The notes: generated from the sequence alone by a model not told the origin. DNA of 7,036 bases from an uncultured Caryophanales bacterium (GCA_946622925.1 CAMOQM010000046.1:1-7036); one strand, 5' to 3'. Counted from the first letter of the stretch, positions 1 through 6,426 are shown. Numbers and translations: made by a program.

Positions 1-1647
1 GATGAATTTGTGGGCGGGGTCGCTTTTCTTGTAGACCCTATATAACGGCGGGCAGGCAATATAGACCATGCCATGGGTAATCAACGGCTTCATGTAATTG
101 TAGAAGAAAGTCAAAAGCAAAATCTGGATGTGGGCACCATCAGTATCGGCATCGGTCATGATGATGATCTTGCCATATTTGGCGTCTTCGATATCAAAAT
201 CCTGGCCCACTCCCGCCCCAATGGTTTGGATAATGGTCGAGAATTCTTGGTTTTGGAGCATTCTCTCCATGGTAACGGAGTCGGTGTTTAAAGGTTTACC
301 TCTAAGAGGTAAGATAGCCTGGTGTAATCTATCTCTACCGGTTTTGGCCGAGCCGCCAGCGGAATCACCCTCGACGATGAATAACTCGTTGTTTTTATAG
401 TCTTTGGATTGGGCGGAGGCTAGTTTATCCGAAATAATGGCTTCGACTTTCTTGGTTTTGCCGTTTCTTGCCGCTTCTTTGGCTTTCCTAGCGGCTTCCC
501 TTGCGGCTCTCGAGGCTTGGCACTTCTTAATCAAATCAATGGCGAAGTCTTTATGCTCGGAAAGATAATGGAGCAAGTTATCATAGATAAAATTGCTGAC
601 AACGCTGGTAGCAATAGGCGAACCGAGTTTGCCTTTGGTCTGGCCCTCATATTCCAGCAAATCTTCCGGAAGTTTGACAGATATAACGGCGTTCAAACCT
701 TCGTGAATGTCGTCGCCACTAAGCTTTTGGGATTCTTTGATGACATCATTTTGGGTAGCCCAATCGTTAACGGCTTTGGTGACTCCAAACTTAAAGCCAG
801 CCTGGTGGGTCCCGCCTTCGTGGGTTCTAACGTTATTGGCGTAGCTATAGATATTTTCGCTATAGTCCTTTAAGCACCATTGCATGGCGATTTCTATCTT
901 TATTCTGGAAGATTCACCGACGAAATGGAGGTTTTCCCCGATTTTCTCTTTGTTTTGGGTTAACACCTCAACGTATTGGGCAAGGCCGTTTTCATAGCAA
1001 AGTTCGGCGGTTTCTTTGTTACGTTCATCGGTGAGAATGAACTTAATGCCACGAAGTAAGAAAGCCTCTTCCTGAAGATGGCTATAAACGGTATCCCACT
1101 TAAAATCGACGGTTGAGAAGATTTTCTTATCCGGTTTAAACCGAATAAGAGTCCCGTGTTTTCTGGTGGTTCCAATCACTTCAAGGGGTACGGCTAAGTG
1201 CCCGCCATTTTCAAAACGTATATGGTTGATGTTGCCGTCACGGAAGACGGTAATATCGATCCATTCGGATAAAGCGTTGGTTACAGTTGCACCTACGCCA
1301 TGTAAACCAGACGAGGTGGCATAGACTTTGGAGGCGAACTTACCACCGGAATGCAAAGTCGTAAAAATCAGTTGCACTGCCGGGATTCCGGTTTTTTTAT
1401 GGATGTCGACCGGGATACCGCGGCCTTCATCCTCAACCGAACAAGATCCGTCTTTGTGAAGGGTGACCCTAATGACGGAACCATAGCCATTGGAAGCTTC
1501 GTCGACGCCATTATCGACGATTTCCCAAATGAGGTGATGGAGACCGGTACCATTGGTCGAACCGATGTACATGCCAGGGCGTTTCCTGACGCCTTCCATC
1601 TCGGAAAGCAATTCTATGTCTGCGGATGTGTAAGCTCTTTCGTCCAT
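1..1647 (-). CDS. parE: DNA topoisomerase IV subunit B (ParE), 3' end beyond window
   Basis: This is the ATPase subunit of topoisomerase IV, which with ParC decatenates and relaxes chromosomes in the cytoplasm. The 549 codons present are open from ATG 1647 to the window edge without a frameshift. The GHKL ATPase domain comes first: RKRPGMYIGS near residues 21-30, WEIVDNGVDEA near 41-51, GRGIP near 75-79 and GLHGVGATVTNALS near 114-127. The Toprim domain follows, with EGDSAGGSAKTGRDR starting at Glu426 and DADTDGAHI at 499-507, supplying the usual Glu plus DxD metal ligands. DADTDGAHI and the IGAGVG.DFD.ED segment are ParE-type; GyrB normally has DADVDGSHI. The C-terminal roughly 100 residues are missing because the window ends. 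A stop codon lies just upstream of the chosen ATG, and the N-terminus matches the family. No clear Shine-Dalgarno precedes it. In Bacillota parC usually follows parE, but that position is outside the window. Confidence 0.95.
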   Translation of the reverse strand, partial: MDERAYTSADIELLSEMEGVRKRPGMYIGSTNGTGLHHLIWEIVDNGVDEASNGYGSVIRVTLHKDGSCSVEDEGRGIPVDIHKKTGIPAVQLIFTTLHSGGKFASKVYATSSGLHGVGATVTNALSEWIDITVFRDGNINHIRFENGGHLAVPLEVIGTTRKHGTLIRFKPDKKIFSTVDFKWDTVYSHLQEEAFLLRGIKFILTDERNKETAELCYENGLAQYVEVLTQNKEKIGENLHFVGESSRIKIEIAMQWCLKDYSENIYSYANNVRTHEGGTHQAGFKFGVTKAVNDWATQNDVIKESQKLSGDDIHEGLNAVISVKLPEDLLEYEGQTKGKLGSPIATSVVSNFIYDNLLHYLSEHKDFAIDLIKKCQASRAAREAARKAKEAARNGKTKKVEAIISDKLASAQSKDYKNNELFIVEGDSAGGSAKTGRDRLHQAILPLRGKPLNTDSVTMERMLQNQEFSTIIQTIGAGVGQDFDIEDAKYGKIIIMTDADTDGAHIQILLLTFFYNYMKPLITHGMVYIACPPLYRVYKKSDPAHKFI

Positions 1648-1661
1648 TGTATATACCGTAT

Positions 1662-1675
1662 CAGTCTAATGACTG
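1662..1675. repeat. Inverted repeat in parE leader
   Basis: A 5-base inverted repeat (CAGTC / GACTG) with a 4-base loop sits between the parE -10 box and the parE start codon. It may form a weak hairpin in the mRNA or bind a dimeric regulator. It is short enough to occur by chance. Confidence 0.3.
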
Positions 1676-1681
1676 CGGACT

Positions 1682-1687
1682 ATTATA
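1682..1687 (-). promoter_or_regulatory. Probable parE promoter -10 box
   Basis: A perfect TATAAT is read on the minus strand, placing the transcript start near 1675 and giving a leader of roughly 28 bases. No convincing -35 box is seen at 16-18 bases (the best is TGATTT). The predicted leader contains the inverted repeat CAGTC-ATTA-GACTG (1662-1675), which could be a small hairpin or an operator. The -10 box lies back to back with the plsY promoter, so the two may affect each other. Confidence 0.5.
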
Positions 1688-1700
1688 GAACACAAGAAGA

Positions 1701-1728
1701 TTGAAAATCACGCTTAAAAAGTCATAAT
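1701..1728 (+). promoter_or_regulatory. Probable plsY promoter
   Basis: TTGAAA (1701-1706) and CATAAT (1723-1728) are each one base from the sigma-A consensus and are separated by 16 bases. Transcription would start near 1735, about 20 bases before the plsY ATG and just ahead of its Shine-Dalgarno. Confidence 0.6.
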
Positions 1729-1739
1729 ATGTGCAGCCT

Positions 1740-1745
1740 AGGAGG
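1740..1745 (+). promoter_or_regulatory. plsY ribosome binding site (decides the start)
   Basis: AGGAGG lies nine bases before ATG 1755. This fixes the plsY start there and rules out the upstream in-frame GTG at 1731, whose codons would read through the Shine-Dalgarno itself. Confidence 0.85.
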
Positions 1746-1754
1746 CAAAAGTTT

Positions 1755-2501
1755 ATGAATATTTACGTTGTAAATATACTGGTCGGCGTCGTAATCGCAA
1801 TAATTTCATATTTATTTGGTTCTGTGCCCACCGGCGTGATAATTGGGAAGGTTTTCTTTAAGAAAGACATCCGTCAGTTCGGGTCTAAGAACTCAGGTGG
1901 AACCAACGCCGGACGTGTCTTAGGCAAGAAAGTCGGAATTCTCGTTATCATCCTCGATATGCTCAAAACGGTTATTCCATTCTACACCGCTTGGGCCGTC
2001 TTAACTTTTTCGGGACTAAAAGATTACATGGTCTGGGGATCCTACAATGCCGCCCCGTTATTCTATTGGGGATCGGTCCTATTCGCCGCCATCGGACATT
2101 GCGCCTCCATTTTCCAGAAGTTCAAAGGCGGAAAAGCCGTTTCTTGTTTCATGGGCACCAACGTTTTGACCTCTTGGATCGAACTTGTCATGGCGGGATT
2201 TAGCTTCCTTATCGTTGCTAAGAAGACCAAATACATCTCGGCCGCTTCCATCACCGCCGGAGTCTTAGGAACCATTACAGCTTGGGTCGTTGCTATCATT
2301 GCAGTTTCCATTCCCTGGAATCCGCATTGGCTAACGCTGATGTTTGGTTTCGAAGGCGCCCCGTATCTTGGCCTTGAATTCGCCGTCGTTGATACCGTTG
2401 TTTCGGCTTTATTAATCTTCCGTCATCGTAGCAACATCGCAAGGCTAAGGGCCGGCACCGAAAATAAGAATCCGTTTTCTAAGTCGGAATCTAGTAACTA
2501 A
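1755..2501 (+). CDS. plsY: Acyl-phosphate:glycerol-3-phosphate acyltransferase PlsY
   Basis: This integral membrane enzyme transfers the acyl group of acyl-phosphate to the sn-1 position of glycerol-3-phosphate, giving lysophosphatidic acid, the first step of phospholipid synthesis. All three family motifs are present. Motif 1 is SVPTG (23-27) plus GSKNSGGTNAGRVLG (43-57). Motif 2 is GH (114-115) plus FKGGKAV (123-129). Motif 3 is the N..R..AGTE segment near 237-245. Hydrophobic stretches occur near 4-22, 60-86, 98-120, 133-155, 165-186 and 212-232, fitting a multispanning protein. At 248 residues it is longer than the roughly 200 usual in Bacillus, with extra sequence around 88-105 and 187-212. 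I believe Mollicutes PlsY proteins are also long. It is monocistronic, with its own promoter and terminator, and divergent from parE. Its substrate is the product of the FakA/FakB pair encoded convergently downstream. Confidence 0.95.
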   Translation: MNIYVVNILVGVVIAIISYLFGSVPTGVIIGKVFFKKDIRQFGSKNSGGTNAGRVLGKKVGILVIILDMLKTVIPFYTAWAVLTFSGLKDYMVWGSYNAAPLFYWGSVLFAAIGHCASIFQKFKGGKAVSCFMGTNVLTSWIELVMAGFSFLIVAKKTKYISAASITAGVLGTITAWVVAIIAVSIPWNPHWLTLMFGFEGAPYLGLEFAVVDTVVSALLIFRHRSNIARLRAGTENKNPFSKSESSN

Positions 2502-2532
2502 TTAGTAGTTTTTATCAAGTGTGTGAAAATTT

Positions 2533-2558
2533 GCCATCATTAATTTGATGGCTTTTTT
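2533..2558 (+). terminator. Intrinsic terminator of plsY
   Basis: A 7-bp stem, GCCATCA / TGATGGC (2533-2539 with 2546-2552), has a 6-base loop and is followed by six T residues. It begins 31 bases after the plsY stop. The opposite strand lacks a clean T run next to the stem, so termination is mainly of the plus strand. Confidence 0.85.
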
Positions 2559-2728
2559 ATTTCGATTACTACTGGGTTTTTAATTGACTAATTTTTTGTA
2601 GATCATTGATTAATTCACATTTTGTCAGCTTATTGAATTTTGAGAAATTCCGAAAACTTAAAAACGCGATAATCGCCTTCTGAGCGGTCTTAAGCCTTCT
2701 CCCCTACTGTTTACTGCTTTTAAGGCAC

Positions 2729-2751
2729 AACGCCTCTCTAGCGGCGTTTTT
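2729..2751 (+). terminator. Terminator-like hairpin inside the gap
   Basis: A 6-bp stem, AACGCC / GGCGTT (2729-2734 with 2743-2748), has an 8-base loop and ends in five T residues. It lies about 190 bases past the plsY terminator, so it would serve either as a backup for plsY or as the end of an unrecognised small transcript. Just upstream, GCCTT and AAGGC (2694-2726) could pair as a second stem. Confidence 0.45.
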
Positions 2752-2818
2752 AGCCCAACATATTTTGACTTCGTTTTAGAGCTATAATCGTCTCTAAATT
2801 GATATTAATGATTGGGCT
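2752..2818. repeat. Nested inverted repeats
   Basis: The outer arms AGCCCAACAT (2752-2761) and ATGATTGGGCT (2808-2818) pair over ten positions with one bulged base. The inner arms TTTAGAG (2775-2781) and CTCTAAA (2792-2798) pair over seven bases around a 10-base loop containing TATAAT. Either strand could fold. No transcript is assigned. Confidence 0.4.
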
Positions 2819-2930
2819 TAATCTACACACTATTTATGTTTTGAGTTTCCGCCTTTATTGGATTACTCTTAGTGCTGATTATTATGCTGAGCAGCTTTCT
2901 TAACTTCACTCCTTGGCAACAAGAGACAAC

Positions 2931-2956
2931 AAAAAAAGGTGCACGCTTGGTGCACC
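2931..2956 (-). terminator. Intrinsic terminator of the efp-yneF-fakB-fakA unit
   Basis: Read on the minus strand, a 7-bp GC-rich stem GGTGCAC / GTGCACC with a 5-base loop is followed directly by seven T residues. It begins 19 bases after the fakA stop codon and is the only strong terminator seen in the minus-strand run, marking its end. Confidence 0.9.
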
Positions 2957-2975
2957 CTAATAACCGGTTGTTGCG

Positions 2976-4619
2976 TTACTCCAAAGCAATGAGCATGGGG
3001 TAGACGTTTTGCATGGCTTCGATTTCGACTAATTCGAGATCGCTATACTTTTCGCTTAGAAGCTTCCTAAGCCTATCCTTATCCTCGTCTTTGGCATCTA
3101 ATCCATAGAAGACGGTGATGATGGATTTGTCTTCGAGGTCTTTGATTCCTTGTAGCAAGGCATCTACCGCATCGATGATATCGTGCTTGGAGGCGATTAA
3201 TTCGCCTTCGGCGAGGGCCATATAATCCCCACCTTCGATGGCAATGCCATGGTTGGAGGAATCATGGGCCGCCGGGCAGATTTCGCAGGCGGTAAGGCCG
3301 GCAATGGACTCTTCGATGGTTTCGAGGTTGGTCTTAAGATCTTGGCCTTCGAAGTCGACCATCGGAATGGCGCTATAGGCTTCTAAGGGGGATTTAGACG
3401 AAATAACCGTGATTTGGGAATCATCATAGAGTTCAGCGGCTTGCTTCGCGGTTAAGATGACGTTGGAATTATTGGGGAAGACGATGACGTGATCGGCATT
3501 AACTTCCCTAAAGGCTTTAACAAAGTCTTCGGCGGAAGGATTCATGGTCTGTCCGCCCGAGACGCAATAGGTGACGCCCATATCCTGGAAAAGCCCAGAA
3601 ATGGCCTCAGAAGGCGAAACGGCGATGATGGCGAATCTCTTCCTAGGCTTATCCTGCTGGAGCTCCTTAAGGAGGACTTCCTGGTGTTGGATGGACATGT
3701 TCTCCATCTTGAAGGTCACGAATTCGCCAAACTTTTGGGCATAAGCGATGGCTTTGCCTGGACGCTTGGTGTGGACGTGGACTTTGACGATAGTGCCATT
3801 TTGGACGGCCACGATGGAATCACCGATGGTGGAAAGGTAATCGATCATCTTTTGGAGATCGAAATTCTTAGGTCCATCTAAGGATTTAAGCAATTGGAGG
3901 ATGAATTCGGTGCAATAGCCATAGTCTAGGACCGAGTTCTCATCGAAAGGAATCTCCTTCGAGGTCGAAATGCCGGTGCTAGGACCATTGAAGGCGATTT
4001 CCTCGATTTCTTCGCCAAGGAAGAACTTTTGGAAGCCAATGAAGATGGCAAGAATCCCAGCTCCGCCGCTATCGATGACGCCGGCTTCCTTTAAAACCGC
4101 CAAAAGATTGGGGGTATTCTCTAAGGAAGTCGCCATCGCAGGGATTAAATCGGCGAAAAGCGATTCATAATCGTCATAATGGCCATGGGCGGCTAATTTT
4201 TCATAGCCTTGCCTAATGACGGTCAGCATTGTGCCTTCAACCGGCTTAACTACGGCTTTATAGGCTTTGTCGCGACCGCCTTCCATCGCTAGGATGAAAT
4301 CATCGGTTGTGATTTTGGTTTTGTTTTCTAAGGCTTTGGCAAAGCCAGAGAAGAATTGAGATAAGATAACGCCTGAATTACCCCTAGCCCCAAATAACAT
4401 ACCACGGGCAAAGGCGGCGATAATATCACCTAAAGGGGCATCTTGGTTATCCGCTAGGGTCGAGATGCCGCCATTATAGGTCGCCGTCATATTGGTGCCG
4501 GTGTCGCCATCGGGCACAGGAAAGACGTTGAGGTCGTTGATTCTTTCCCTATCTAGCTTTATGGCTCTAAAGCCATTGTCGAGAAGGGAAAGTAGCGACG
4601 CCGAAGATAAAGCGTCCAT
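2976..4619 (-). CDS. fakA: Fatty acid kinase subunit FakA (DAK2/DhaL-like, YloV family)
   Basis: This is the ATP-binding subunit of fatty acid kinase. It phosphorylates a fatty acid held by a FakB (DegV) protein, giving acyl-phosphate for PlsY or for chain extension. The 547 residues match full family length. The N-terminal DhaL-like kinase domain (about 1-205) has NVFPVPDGDTGTNM at 31-44, with Asp37 and Asp39 as likely Mg-ATP ligands, GARGNSGVILSQ at 77-88, KPVEGT at 125-130 and GVIDSGGAG at 180-188. The middle domain has Cys236 and His281/His283 (the HVH pair), which correspond to the zinc-type ligands I recall for Staphylococcus FakA. The C-terminal domain (about 327-547) has SGGQTMNPS at 354-362, FPNNSNV at 381-387 and the terminal YPMLIALE. 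The gene follows fakB with a 5-base gap. The nearest Shine-Dalgarno-like AGAGGT lies 15 bases upstream, inside fakB, so translation may be coupled to fakB. Confidence 0.93.
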   Translation of the reverse strand: MDALSSASLLSLLDNGFRAIKLDRERINDLNVFPVPDGDTGTNMTATYNGGISTLADNQDAPLGDIIAAFARGMLFGARGNSGVILSQFFSGFAKALENKTKITTDDFILAMEGGRDKAYKAVVKPVEGTMLTVIRQGYEKLAAHGHYDDYESLFADLIPAMATSLENTPNLLAVLKEAGVIDSGGAGILAIFIGFQKFFLGEEIEEIAFNGPSTGISTSKEIPFDENSVLDYGYCTEFILQLLKSLDGPKNFDLQKMIDYLSTIGDSIVAVQNGTIVKVHVHTKRPGKAIAYAQKFGEFVTFKMENMSIQHQEVLLKELQQDKPRKRFAIIAVSPSEAISGLFQDMGVTYCVSGGQTMNPSAEDFVKAFREVNADHVIVFPNNSNVILTAKQAAELYDDSQITVISSKSPLEAYSAIPMVDFEGQDLKTNLETIEESIAGLTACEICPAAHDSSNHGIAIEGGDYMALAEGELIASKHDIIDAVDALLQGIKDLEDKSIITVFYGLDAKDEDKDRLRKLLSEKYSDLELVEIEAMQNVYPMLIALE

Positions 4620-4624
4620 GGTTA

Positions 4625-5506
4625 TCAGATAGTGACCTCTTTACCGTAGACGTAGGTAATTAAGGTTCCAGGACCGGAGGAAGCCCCAATGATAGGTCCG
4701 CTGGGGCCGATGAAGATTTCCTTCGGGGTGCCAAGTTTCAAAATTTCCTGCTTGAGGGTTTCGGCGCCTTCTTCATTATCGGCATGGCCGATCCAGATAA
4801 TCTTGTTTTCGATGTCTTCGGCGGCTTCGACGGTGAGCCTAGCTTGTTCCTTAACGGCGTTCTTCCAACCTTTGACTTTGACGTTGGCGAGGTTTTCGCC
4901 AGCCCGATTGGAGATGATGATGGGCTTAACGGCGAGAAGGTTACCAAAGAAGGCACTGGTCGCGGAAACACGGCCGGCTTGCTTAAGGTATTTAAGGGTT
5001 TCGACTAAACCGAATTGGTTGAATTTGAACTTATTGGCGTCTAACCAGGCGACGACCTCTTCCAAGGTTTTGCCTTCTTTTAGCATTTCCGAGGAACGGA
5101 TGGCCATTTCGCCTTGGGCATAGCCGGAGATTAAGGCATCGTAGCAAACGATCTTGCGGCCTTTATATTCCTCACGGAGTCCTTTGGCGATGACTTCGGC
5201 GGCCTTAACGGAGGCGCTTAACGCCGAAGAGCAGGCGATATAGAGGATATCTTCGCCATTATCGAGGGCTTTCCGAAAGTTCTTATCGATAACAGGATTG
5301 GAGACTTGGGAAGTGAAGATACGCTTGCCATCCCTCATGATTTGATAGAAATCGTGGAGGGAATAACCTTGATCATAATCAAGAGAAGCGACGATTTGCT
5401 TATCATCGACGGAAACGTCCATCGGGAGATAGTCCAAATCGTATTTCTCACGAAGCTCTTTTGGCAAATCGCCAGTCGAATCGATGAATATATGTACTTT
5501 AGCCAT
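4625..5506 (-). CDS. fakB: DegV family fatty acid-binding protein (FakB)
   Basis: This is a two-domain EDD-fold protein that holds a fatty acid and presents its carboxylate to FakA. Its 293 residues are typical length. Family motifs are DSTGDLP at 9-15, FTSQVSNPV at 64-72 (the TSQ ligand loop), SSALS at 93-97 and YLKQAGRVS at 173-181, followed by LAVKPII. The C-terminal glycine loop reads GASSGPGT at 274-281, where the family usually has a G-T/A-H-T/S-GPG pattern. The histidine that contacts the acyl head group in Staphylococcus FakB appears replaced by Ser276. Its place directly before fakA supports a FakB role. DegV paralogues differ in fatty-acid preference, which cannot be read here. AGAGG (5516-5520) sits nine bases before the ATG. 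The stop is TGA followed at once by an in-frame TAA. Confidence 0.88.
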   Translation of the reverse strand: MAKVHIFIDSTGDLPKELREKYDLDYLPMDVSVDDKQIVASLDYDQGYSLHDFYQIMRDGKRIFTSQVSNPVIDKNFRKALDNGEDILYIACSSALSASVKAAEVIAKGLREEYKGRKIVCYDALISGYAQGEMAIRSSEMLKEGKTLEEVVAWLDANKFKFNQFGLVETLKYLKQAGRVSATSAFFGNLLAVKPIIISNRAGENLANVKVKGWKNAVKEQARLTVEAAEDIENKIIWIGHADNEEGAETLKQEILKLGTPKEIFIGPSGPIIGASSGPGTLITYVYGKEVTI

Positions 5507-5524
5507 TTTGATTAGCCTCTTTTC

Positions 5525-5761
5525 TTATACGTTAGTGTTTTTCTTCATGGAGTTCATCACACGGTTGATGTCCTTTTCGGAAGGTTTCTTACCCATGGAC
5601 ATGTACATCGCGCGGATTTGTTCCTTGGAAATGGGAGGATGCTTTTCTAGTTCCCTTCTGATAAGGGCGCGGGCTCCGAAGAACCCGGCGACGGCTCCGA
5701 TGACTAGTCCCCCAATAACCAGGGCGAACCAGCCGGGATCCCAGCCGAATAAAGTAATCAC
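5525..5761 (-). CDS. yneF: YneF family (UPF0154) small membrane protein
   Basis: This 78-residue protein belongs to the YneF/UPF0154 family of Bacillota and Mollicutes, whose function is unknown. One membrane segment lies near residues 11-33, followed by FGARALIRRELEKHPPIS and then EQIRAMYMSMGKKPSEKDIN, which is the strongly conserved family block. The start is a GTG at 5761. It is preceded at seven bases by GGGAGGG (5769-5775), which lies in the last codons of efp, and only two bases separate the efp TAA from this GTG, so coupling is likely. An upstream in-frame ATG would add residues translated from the efp sequence in another frame and does not fit the family. An 18-base gap leads to fakB. 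Confidence 0.9.
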   Translation of the reverse strand: MITLFGWDPGWFALVIGGLVIGAVAGFFGARALIRRELEKHPPISKEQIRAMYMSMGKKPSEKDINRVMNSMKKNTNV

Positions 5762-5763
5762 GA

Positions 5764-6324
5764 TTAGGCCCTCCCGTCGTATTTGCCGGTGGAGGTGTCG
5801 ACGGAGATCTTTTCGCCTTGTTCGATGAACAAAGGAACGCGGATTTTCATGCCGGTCTCCAAGGTGGCGTCTTTGGAACCGCCATTGGAAACGGTGTCGC
5901 CACGGACGCCCGGTTCGCATTCGACGACTTCGAGGATGACCTTGGCGGGTAATTGGACATCGAGGATTTCGCCTTCGTAGCTCATCATGGTGACTTCGCT
6001 ATTGGGGGCGAGATAAGGGATGATGTCGTTATAGGTGGTTTTGGGGAGTTCGACTTGTTCGTAGGTTTCGCCATTCATGAAGACAAGGGTATCGCCGCCA
6101 TCATAGAGATATTGCATGGTGGATTTGTCGACGTGGATGTCTTCAACGCCATAGCCGGAGTTGCGGGCGAGTTCGGTGATGGCGCCGGAACGAAGGTTTT
6201 TAACCTTAACCTTGGCGACCATCTTACGCATGGCGGTTTTGTTTAATAGAATGTCAATGACCCTGTAGAGGTTTCCTTCATCGATGAAGTAATTGCCTGG
6301 ACGGAGTTCGGTAACGTTAATCAT
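5764..6324 (-). CDS. efp: Translation elongation factor P, tip-lysine-less type
   Basis: EF-P binds between the ribosomal P and E sites and stimulates peptide bond formation at polyproline stretches. The 186 residues align with Bacillus EF-P without gaps through the first domain. The second and third domains carry TMQYLYDGGDTLVFMN and the C-terminal GDTVSNGGSKDATLETG, GEKISVDTSTGKY signature. The tip loop of domain I reads NKTAMRKMV (28-36), where Bacillus has VKPGKGAAF. The lysine that is modified in Bacillus (Lys32) is therefore Met32, followed by Arg33. I recall a similar NKTAMR loop in Mycoplasma genitalium EF-P, so this is probably a lineage trait. ATG 6324 is chosen because AAGGAG (6332-6337) lies seven bases upstream and the N-terminus MINVTELRPG matches the family; an upstream in-frame ATG (6357) lies in the promoter zone. 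Confidence 0.95.
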   Translation of the reverse strand: MINVTELRPGNYFIDEGNLYRVIDILLNKTAMRKMVAKVKVKNLRSGAITELARNSGYGVEDIHVDKSTMQYLYDGGDTLVFMNGETYEQVELPKTTYNDIIPYLAPNSEVTMMSYEGEILDVQLPAKVILEVVECEPGVRGDTVSNGGSKDATLETGMKIRVPLFIEQGEKISVDTSTGKYDGRA

Positions 6325-6358
6325 AGTTTTTCTCCTTAAATATGCATTACGCGGCAAG

Positions 6359-6369
6359 ATTATATTATA
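6359..6369 (-). promoter_or_regulatory. efp operon promoter, overlapping -10 boxes
   Basis: Two perfect TATAAT hexamers on the minus strand share one base (6364-6369 and 6359-6364). They place the transcript start 25-35 bases before the efp ATG. No good -35 box is visible at normal spacing. As the only promoter-like region before efp, it probably drives efp, yneF, fakB and fakA. Confidence 0.55.
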
Positions 6370-6426
6370 TATAAGCCTTTTTAGAAAGACCTTTCCTCAA
6401 CCTTACGGAATTATGATTAATTGGCC

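Larger units (their letters stand above)
2560..2930. other. Long structured gap between convergent terminators, no clear gene
   Basis: This stretch of about 370 bases lies between the plsY terminator and the fakA terminator, so neither neighbour needs it. I recognise no protein or RNA family in it. Visible structure: GAATTT-TGAG-AAATTC (2635-2650); GCGA-TAA-TCGC (2666-2676), which on the minus strand is followed by GTTTTT; GCCTT/AAGGC (2694-2698 with 2722-2726); a terminator-like hairpin (2729-2751); and a long inverted repeat (2752-2818). A TATAAT occurs at 2783-2788 without a proper -35 box. A 31-codon ATG frame (2808-2903, plus) follows it, but has no Shine-Dalgarno and no recognisable product. 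A small non-coding RNA or degraded sequence are both possible. Confidence 0.4.

Noticed and set aside
1..1647. GyrB rather than ParE
   Set aside because: DADTDGAHI, IGAGVG and the plsY neighbour are ParE traits; GyrB would have DADVDGSHI.
1731..1754. Upstream GTG extension of plsY
   Set aside because: It would translate the AGGAGG ribosome site itself, and ATG 1755 has ideal spacing and a family-like N-terminus.
2123..2142. Ala in the PlsY GGKA motif as a lost catalytic glycine
   Set aside because: Bacillota PlsY proteins commonly have GGKAVAT here, so it is normal.
2808..2903. 31-codon ATG frame in the gap
   Set aside because: No ribosome site, no recognisable product and a length expected by chance; noted only in the gap entry.
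5762..5920. ATG extension of the YneF frame into efp
   Set aside because: The added residues come from efp read in another frame and are Arg/His-rich; GTG 5761 with GGGAGGG fits the family length of about 78.
6325..6357. ATG 6357 as the efp start
   Set aside because: It lies next to the -10 boxes and has no ribosome site; AAGGAG precedes ATG 6324.
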